A stretch of DNA of 10,411 bases from JAAFJU01 sp043739045. Its GTDB lineage: Bacteria; Cyanobacteriota; Cyanobacteriia; Leptolyngbyales; Leptolyngbyaceae. The stretch spans positions 1 through 10,411 of the forward strand of contig JAYUEW010000019.1 of NCBI GenBank assembly GCA_043739045.1, given 5' to 3'. Of the stretch, positions 5,435 to 10,411 are shown in pieces; position 1 is the stretch's first letter, and each line of letters starts with the position of its first letter. The notes beneath the pieces were generated by a model. That model made no database searches. It worked only from the letters and a program-made list of their open reading frames with translations, and was not told the DNA's origin. Position numbers and translations under genes: made by a program.

Positions 5435-7033
5435 GTGACGACATCGTTTCCCTGGCTTTCGACTATTATCATGCTGCCTCTTGCAGCCGCTCTCTTCATT
5501 CCGATAATTCCCGATAAAGATGGACGCACCGTTCGTTGGTATGCGTTGGGGGTTGGGCTGGCTGACTTTGCGCTGTCGCTCTATGCGCTCTGGAAGCATT
5601 ATGATTTTTCGGAAGCGGGCTATCAATTGTCCGAGAGCGTCACCTGGTTGCCTCAGTTGGGGGTCAATTGGTCCCTAGCGATCGATGGATTGTCGATGCC
5701 CCTAGTAGTATTGACGGGACTTGTGACTACGCTATCGATTTTGGCAGGTTGGCAGGTCAAGGAAAAACCCCGATTGTTCTACTTTCTAATGCTGGTGATG
5801 TACAGCGCCCAGATTGGGGTATTTTGTGCACAAGATTTAATTCAATTTTTTCTGATTTGGGAACTAGAACTCGTTCCGGTCTACTTATTGATTGCAATTT
5901 GGGGCGGTCCGAAGCGACGGTATGCTGCAACTAAGTTTATTCTCTACACCGCAGGCGCTTCGATTTTTATTCTGATTGCAGCCTTGTCAATGGCTTTTTA
6001 TGGCGGCGGGGCATTGACCTTTGATTTGACGCAGTTAGGCCTGAAGGATTATAGCTTGGGCTTTGAACTGTTGATGTACGCGGGATTGCTGATTGCCTAT
6101 GGCGTTAAGCTATCGGTGTTTCCGTTGCACACTTGGCTCCCCGATGCCCATGGTGAGGCTTCTGCTCCAGTGTCGATGATTTTGGCTGGGGTTCTCTTGA
6201 AGATGGGCGGATATGCCTTGATTCGGATGAATGTGGAAATGCTTCCTAATGCTCATGCCTATTTCGCGCCTGTTTTAGCCGTGTTGGGTGTGGTTAACAT
6301 TGTCTATGGCGCATTGGCCTCGTTTGCCCAGCGTAATCTGAAACGCCGCATGGCCTACTCGTCCATCTCCCACATGGGATTTGTGCTGCTGGGTGTTGCG
6401 TCGTTTACTGACTTGGGTATGAGTGGCGCGATGCTACAAATGGTGTCTCATGGGTTGATTGCGTCGGTGATGTTCTTCTTGGCGGGGGTTACATACGATC
6501 GGACCCACACGTTGAACATGGACGAAATGGGTGGACTGGGCAAGAAGATGCCGTCTACCTTTGCACTCTTTACCATTGCCTCTATGGCTTCATTGGCATT
6601 ACCGGGAATGAGTGGATTTGTCGGTGAATTGATGGTGTTCTTGGGCTTTGCAAATAGTGAAATATATTCGACCAGCTTTAAAACCATTATTGTGTTTTTG
6701 GCAGCAGTCGGCTTAATTATTACGCCCATGTATCTACTGTCGATGCTGCGGGAAATGTTCTACGGTAAAGAAGGGAAAGCGGTCGAGGGAAAAGTCTTCT
6801 TGGATATGAAGCCACGGGAACTGTTTATTGCGGCATCGTTGATGTTACCGATCATTGGCATTGGGTTTTATCCAAAGCTGATTACGCAGACTTATGATGC
6901 GACAGCAGTTCAGATCTCACAAAATGCAAGGACAGCTTTGCCCACGATCGCCTCTAATACCAGTCCTTTGATTGGCGTTTCGATGGCTCCTGAGTTAAAC
7001 GAGATTGACCATCCGATTACCATTGTGAAGTAA
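5435..7033 (+). CDS. ndhD: NAD(P)H-quinone oxidoreductase subunit 4 (NDH-1 subunit NdhD), D1/D2 type
   Basis: This 532-residue polytopic thylakoid membrane protein belongs to the NuoM/NdhD antiporter-like family. In cyanobacterial NDH-1 it forms part of the proton-pumping membrane arm, which takes electrons from ferredoxin to plastoquinone in cyclic and respiratory flow. Key family residues are present: E143 in WELELVPVYLL, K225 in GVKLSVFPLHTWLPDAHGEA (with H232 and H239), and K256 in VLLKMGGYALIR. NLKRRMAYSSISHMGF and LALPGMSGFVGEL are also typical. The start is GTG at 5435: an in-frame TAG lies at 5423-5425, no ATG occurs before residue 13, and the conserved FPWLSTII begins at residue 5. 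A weak AGG (5424-5426) lies 8 bases upstream. No ndhF3/cup genes are adjacent, which favours the D1/D2 (NDH-1L) class over the CO2-uptake D3/D4 class; D1 versus D2 is not resolved here. Confidence 0.96.
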   Translation: MTTSFPWLSTIIMLPLAAALFIPIIPDKDGRTVRWYALGVGLADFALSLYALWKHYDFSEAGYQLSESVTWLPQLGVNWSLAIDGLSMPLVVLTGLVTTLSILAGWQVKEKPRLFYFLMLVMYSAQIGVFCAQDLIQFFLIWELELVPVYLLIAIWGGPKRRYAATKFILYTAGASIFILIAALSMAFYGGGALTFDLTQLGLKDYSLGFELLMYAGLLIAYGVKLSVFPLHTWLPDAHGEASAPVSMILAGVLLKMGGYALIRMNVEMLPNAHAYFAPVLAVLGVVNIVYGALASFAQRNLKRRMAYSSISHMGFVLLGVASFTDLGMSGAMLQMVSHGLIASVMFFLAGVTYDRTHTLNMDEMGGLGKKMPSTFALFTIASMASLALPGMSGFVGELMVFLGFANSEIYSTSFKTIIVFLAAVGLIITPMYLLSMLREMFYGKEGKAVEGKVFLDMKPRELFIAASLMLPIIGIGFYPKLITQTYDATAVQISQNARTALPTIASNTSPLIGVSMAPELNEIDHPITIVK

Positions 7034-7059
7034 GACAGTTAATCAATAGAGTTCAGTTA

Positions 7060-7096
7060 AAAGCCGAGTTAGAGGTGGTTGTTCTAACTCGGCTTT
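7060..7096 (+). terminator. intrinsic-type terminator of ndhD
   Basis: A perfect 14-bp inverted repeat, AAAGCCGAGTTAGA (7060-7073) and TCTAACTCGGCTTT (7083-7096), surrounds a 9-base loop and begins 27 bases after the ndhD stop. The stem has a GCCGAG core and runs of A and T at its base. The T-tract after it is short (CTTTCTAAT), so it may act mainly as a 3' stabiliser or a bidirectional terminator. No gene faces it from the right, so it serves ndhD. Confidence 0.85.
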
Positions 7097-7374
7097 CTAA
7101 TATATTCCTTAGCATTTAGGTCAGAATAGTCTAATCACCAAGATCTCAAACGATCGGCGATCGGACTTCCTTGGGGCATTGTGCATGGGTCTAATGCCGA
7201 ACATGAATTTAGCGGAAGTTCAATTAAAATTACAGGCGTTGTTACGGGCGATCGTTTAGTTTGAAAATGCTAGTTTTCCAATTTTGACCCTGTTGTTATT
7301 GATCCTTAGATTACGTAAATAAGAATTTATCTTAGTTAAATTATTCTCTAAATTGGACCTATGGGCAGGCATCG
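7097..7374 (+). promoter_or_regulatory. spacer upstream of the exonuclease-ATPase: candidate promoter and relic reading frame
   Basis: Together with the ndhD terminator this makes a 341-base gene-free stretch (7034-7374). The first half (7130-7264) holds a protein-like open frame without a credible start. The second half is AT-rich and contains a good candidate promoter: TTGACC (7284-7289, five of six to consensus), a 17-base spacer and TAGATT (7307-7312). A five-codon frame, ATG 7361 to TGA 7376-7378, overlaps the next gene's ATG (7375-7377). It contains GGCAGG, whose AGG (7367-7369) lies 5 bases before that ATG and can serve as the ribosome binding site. Confidence 0.4.
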
Positions 7375-9765
7375 ATGAACTCATTCCTGGTGTTGGACAC
7401 AGAGGGCCGAGACTATTTAAAAGAGATTGCCATTTTTGACGATCGGGGGAAGTTGGTTTATCAGGCTTGGGTGAATGAACATCCAGAAAATGTGACTCAG
7501 CGTCTCCATACCTATCCCCTGAAACAGGTCATTTCTGAGTTTTTGGCAATCGTTAAGTCTCGTCCGATCGTTTGTCATTATGCCAAGCACGATCGGCAGA
7601 TGCTCCAAAAGGCCTGTCAACAAGCGAAAATCCCGTTTCCTCATCTACACTTTATTTGCACAGTCGAACTCTCCCAAGCAACTTTTCCTAATTTTGCAAG
7701 CTATTCTTTAGAATATTTGAGTAAGAAGCTAAATTTAAAAGCCGATCAAAAAACTTTTAATCCTAGACAAGCCCATGGCGCAAAATATGATGCGCATTTC
7801 ACCTATCATCTCTATCAAAAAATACTATCTATGCAGCCATCTTCTATGACATTAGCCGACAAAGAACAACTCAAAGAACGACTCAAAGCACAGCCTAATC
7901 CCTTTGCCAGTAGTCGAGTTGATAATCCATTTCAGGATCATTCGGATCAGAAACAAATTTATCAACGGGAGTTTGACCAGCTTAGAGCTGCGATCGGGGA
8001 TATTTCTCAGGACAAAAACCATCAAAGTCGAGGTGCGGTAGTCATTGGTGAACCGGGTTCGGGAAAAACGCACTTGATGATGCGGTTAGCAAAGGAATTA
8101 CTCAAAGTAAATCGTCTCCTCTTTATTCGACATCCTAATAACCCTGATGCAATCCTCCATCACATTTATAGTCGTATTCTTGAATCTTTTATTGAAAAAG
8201 TACCCGATACAGGCTACACCCAACTAGAGCATCTGATTGGCCATAGTTTTACGAAACTGCTCAGCACTAGCCGTCATATCACTCTGAAAAAAGTCGATCT
8301 ACAAATTATCGAAGCAGTGAAGGAGTCGCCGCTAAAACTCTATGAACTTGCGTCAGAGGGCACTGAAAGTAAACGGAAACTATGGCTACACATCCAGAAA
8401 CGGGTCCAAGATTGGTGGGTTGAATCCTATGGATTTTCGGGTTATGCGACCCAAATTTTGAAGGGAATTATCGGATTTTGCAGCTATTCTGATAATCGCC
8501 GTAAAAGTATTGTACAACGTTGGCTCGCAGGCAGTTCGGTGAGTCCAGAAGATTTGGAGCTTGTTGGGCTGGAAGACTGGCAATCAGATATGAGTCAAGA
8601 ATCATTCTCCTTAGAAGCGATCGCAGTTTTTAGTAAGTTATCGCTGTTGGATGAGCCTTTGCTGATTGTATTTGACCAACTTGAAAGTTTGAATTTAGAC
8701 CACAACAAAAAACTATTACTAAATTTTGGCGAATCGGTAAAGGAAATATTTACCCATGTTCCCAATAGTTTGATTATTTTAAATCTCTTTCCTAATAATT
8801 GGCAGAAGTTTCAGAATGAGTTTAGTCCAGCGGTCATCGATCGGATGTCACAAGTCCAAGTTGAATTACGCCGCCCGGATACGGAAACCCTGGATCGAAT
8901 TTTACAGATGAGAGCGAAAGAGAGCCAAATTGATCTATCGGATCTATTCACGGCTGACGATCGTGCGGTAATTCTGAGCCAGCACTCCATTCGAGCCATG
9001 CTTAACTGGGCCGCTCATTATTTCCGCTATCGAGTTCATGATGTGCCGTTACCGATCGGTTCTTCGCATCCGCCAGCAGCTCCCGAACCCAGTCCATCGA
9101 TCATTCAGCGACTCGATCAAATTGAGTGCAAGATTCAGCAGCTTACTAAGATTGTCGAGACAATTACAGGTGGCAATTTGATTTCAGATTCACCGATTCC
9201 AGATTCACCGATTCAGGAGTTCATTAGAACCAATCGTACACTCTTACAGAAAGACTATCAAAAACCACAAATTATTACGGATAGTGATGACATTGGTAAA
9301 TTAATAACGATCGCCCAAGCATTTAGTTTATTAGTTCCCTTAGAAATTGATTATTTGCGACTGGGGAAACGAGTATTACCAGAACATCTGCTGCTGATTG
9401 GAGAGCCAAAAGTTGCGATCGGCTTTTTGCAAACCGATGGGAGTGGATTTACCAGTCGAATAAAAAATTGGAATGAATCGCTTATTACCGATCGATCGAT
9501 CCAATATCAACTCTGGCGAGATGCGAGACTCTCGGAAATTAAAGGCAAAATAGGCCGAGGAGAAATCGAGAAGTTAAATCATACGCAAAATGGTAGTTTT
9601 ATTACAATGAGTGAGGAGCAACGCATAGACTTCGAGCTAATATATCGATTGGTTATTGACATTCAAAACTGTGATGTAGAAGTTCGTTTAGAGGATGCAA
9701 TTCAATGCATTCAAGTAGAACTGAAGGATTGTTGGGTTTGTCAGCTTTTTCAGACTACCAAGTAA
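7375..9765 (+). CDS. DEDDh exonuclease fused to a P-loop (AAA+/STAND-like) ATPase with an unrecognised C-terminal domain
   Basis: This 796-residue protein has three parts. Residues 1-150 form a DnaQ-like 3'-5' exonuclease with all catalytic positions present: D8 and E10 in LDTEG, D73 in HYAKHDRQML, and H134/D139 in HGAKYDAHFTYHLY. Residues 195-555 form a P-loop ATPase: Walker A GEPGSGKT (225-232), Walker B LLIVFDQLE (429-437), a sensor-1-like LIILNLFPNNW (466-476), and a terminal helical part around SIRAMLNWAAHYF (538-550). The DQLE Walker B recalls STAND proteins, while the layout also fits ORC/Cdc6-like AAA+ ATPases. A Pro-rich linker and short coiled coil (IIQRLDQIECKIQQLTKIVE, 576-595) lead to an unrecognised domain (612-796). 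There is no signal peptide or membrane segment. ATP-gated nucleic-acid degradation, possibly in phage defence, is inferred only. The gene is monocistronic and contains CGATCG sites throughout, arguing for long residence in cyanobacteria. A replication or repair role is the alternative. Confidence 0.85.
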   Translation: MNSFLVLDTEGRDYLKEIAIFDDRGKLVYQAWVNEHPENVTQRLHTYPLKQVISEFLAIVKSRPIVCHYAKHDRQMLQKACQQAKIPFPHLHFICTVELSQATFPNFASYSLEYLSKKLNLKADQKTFNPRQAHGAKYDAHFTYHLYQKILSMQPSSMTLADKEQLKERLKAQPNPFASSRVDNPFQDHSDQKQIYQREFDQLRAAIGDISQDKNHQSRGAVVIGEPGSGKTHLMMRLAKELLKVNRLLFIRHPNNPDAILHHIYSRILESFIEKVPDTGYTQLEHLIGHSFTKLLSTSRHITLKKVDLQIIEAVKESPLKLYELASEGTESKRKLWLHIQKRVQDWWVESYGFSGYATQILKGIIGFCSYSDNRRKSIVQRWLAGSSVSPEDLELVGLEDWQSDMSQESFSLEAIAVFSKLSLLDEPLLIVFDQLESLNLDHNKKLLLNFGESVKEIFTHVPNSLIILNLFPNNWQKFQNEFSPAVIDRMSQVQVELRRPDTETLDRILQMRAKESQIDLSDLFTADDRAVILSQHSIRAMLNWAAHYFRYRVHDVPLPIGSSHPPAAPEPSPSIIQRLDQIECKIQQLTKIVETITGGNLISDSPIPDSPIQEFIRTNRTLLQKDYQKPQIITDSDDIGKLITIAQAFSLLVPLEIDYLRLGKRVLPEHLLLIGEPKVAIGFLQTDGSGFTSRIKNWNESLITDRSIQYQLWRDARLSEIKGKIGRGEIEKLNHTQNGSFITMSEEQRIDFELIYRLVIDIQNCDVEVRLEDAIQCIQVELKDCWVCQLFQTTK
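9185..9214 (+). repeat. perfect 2 x 15-bp in-frame tandem repeat
   Basis: The unit CAGATTCACCGATTC occurs twice in a row (9185-9199 and 9200-9214). The repeat encodes the linker SDSPIPDSPIQ (about residues 604-614) between the coiled coil and the C-terminal domain of the exonuclease-ATPase. Its 15-base length keeps the frame. It looks like a recent duplication, and copy number may vary between strains. Confidence 0.85.
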
Positions 9766-10011
9766 GGGGCGCTCATTTCTAAATCTAATTTTTCCGCAGC
9801 ATGTTCAGGGCGCTCTATCGTTCTCGGCCTAAAAACAATCGCCTCTCTATCCGTCCTATCTCATTTCAGTTTGGAGTTGTTGGAGTTAGTCGATTATTCC
9901 CAATTACCCATTTTCATCTAGATCTAAATGCCAATGCGATCGATTGCTGGAGCATTGCCTAGTTCAATTTTAACAATGCTTCAGATCTATTAGTTTCGAT
10001 CGTAAACTCAA
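9766..10011. other. convergent intergenic spacer without a clear terminator
   Basis: This spacer lies between the convergent exonuclease-ATPase and rlmI-like genes. I found no stable GC-rich hairpin with a T-tract for either. An 8-base element GGGCGCTC occurs twice, about 40 bases apart near the left end. A 53-codon ATG frame (9801-9962) is the only sizeable reading frame; it lacks a ribosome binding site and resembles no family I know. Confidence 0.4.
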
Positions 10012-10411
10012 TTACCCGACGCGTAATACCAAGCCTTTTAAATACAATCCTTCTGGGTGATATAAACTCGTCGGATGATCCGCTGGTTGGGTTAAATGAT
10101 TGAGGATTTGAACCGATCGTCCCGACTCAATTGCTCCCGCCACCACGGCACCCTTAAACAAATCAGGCGTGACCACTTGAGAGCAAGAGAATGTCATAAC
10201 AATGCCGCCCGGTTTCACCTGAGCGATCGCCTCATAGTTCAACCGCTTATAAGCCATGACCGCCGCATGTCTAGCCGATTGATTTTTTGCAAATGCAGGC
10301 GGATCTAGAATGATTACGTCATACTCTTGCTCGCAGCCAATCAAATAGTCAAACACATCTCCCGTAATACTCTTATGTTCAACATTATGGGGATTATTTA
10401 AGGCCACATTT
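10012..10411 (-). CDS. rlmI: class I SAM-dependent rRNA methyltransferase, RlmI-like, C-terminal part (5' end outside window)
   Basis: The frame is open through the right edge. The GTG at 10407-10405 is internal, because upstream codons continue. About 133 codons are visible. The fragment has the RlmI-type m5C methyltransferase signature: GDVFDYL, then ILDPPAFAK (motif IV, near 10317-10285), YKRLNYEAIAQVKPGGIVMT, and FSCS, whose Cys codon is at 10185-10183 and is the likely catalytic cysteine. The ending DHPTSLYHPEGLYLKGLVLR is typical of the family. RlmI methylates cytosine 1962 of 23S rRNA in E. coli; the same target is inferred here. The N-terminal PUA domain and SAM-binding motif I lie outside the window. 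The gene converges on the exonuclease-ATPase with a 246-base spacer. Confidence 0.88.
   Translation of the reverse strand, partial: NVALNNPHNVEHKSITGDVFDYLIGCEQEYDVIILDPPAFAKNQSARHAAVMAYKRLNYEAIAQVKPGGIVMTFSCSQVVTPDLFKGAVVAGAIESGRSVQILNHLTQPADHPTSLYHPEGLYLKGLVLRVG

Noticed and set aside
7185..7259. 24-codon ATG frame in the spacer after ndhD
   Set aside because: It lies in a different frame from the more protein-like relic at 7130-7264, lacks a ribosome binding site, and is short enough to arise by chance.
7361..7378. Five-codon leader frame overlapping the exonuclease-ATPase start, suggesting translational coupling
   Set aside because: It is too short to weigh; the GGCAGG within it is more simply the ribosome binding site for the ATG at 7375.

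Overview
The window is cyanobacterial. It encodes Ycf3, the photosystem I assembly factor, and an NdhD subunit of the photosynthetic NDH-1 complex. The octamer GCGATCGC (HIP1) occurs exactly at least seven times (starting at 1241, 1811, 3695, 4162, 4522, 8617 and 10223), with many more CGATCG cores in genes and spacers. No rRNA, tRNA, CRISPR array or intact mobile element was found.

Layout. The left edge (1-487) is the 3' end of a DUF362-family gene. ycf3 (629-1150) follows, then, 31 bases on, a Tat-type exported clan-A glycosidase (1182-2264). Facing these on the minus strand is a CobU/CobP-type cobinamide kinase/guanylyltransferase (2351-2908). Divergent from it are an unrecognised 269-residue protein (3002-3811) and a GT2 glycosyltransferase (3859-4851), 47 bases apart and possibly co-transcribed. 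A 583-base gene-free stretch (4852-5434) leads to ndhD (5435-7033), which starts at GTG and ends at a perfect 14-bp hairpin. After a second spacer comes the least ordinary gene of the window (7375-9765). It encodes a 796-residue protein joining a DEDDh 3'-5' exonuclease domain to a P-loop (AAA+/STAND-like) ATPase and a C-terminal domain I do not recognise. The right edge holds the C-terminal part of an RlmI-type 23S rRNA cytosine methyltransferase on the minus strand (10012-10411).

How it fits together. Most genes are housekeeping or envelope functions: photosystem I assembly, cyclic/respiratory electron flow, cobamide synthesis, glycan metabolism and rRNA modification. They do not form one pathway. 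The exonuclease-ATPase stands alone between the ndhD terminator and rlmI, flanked by short spacers with protein-like relic reading frames. Its architecture resembles that of nucleic-acid-sensing or nucleic-acid-destroying conflict (antiphage) proteins, but this is inferred only from domains.

Two items deserve most attention: the exonuclease-ATPase, and a structured, possibly bistable RNA element at about 5095-5195 in the ndhD leader. In that element one ACCTCC segment can pair with either of two purine-rich partners.
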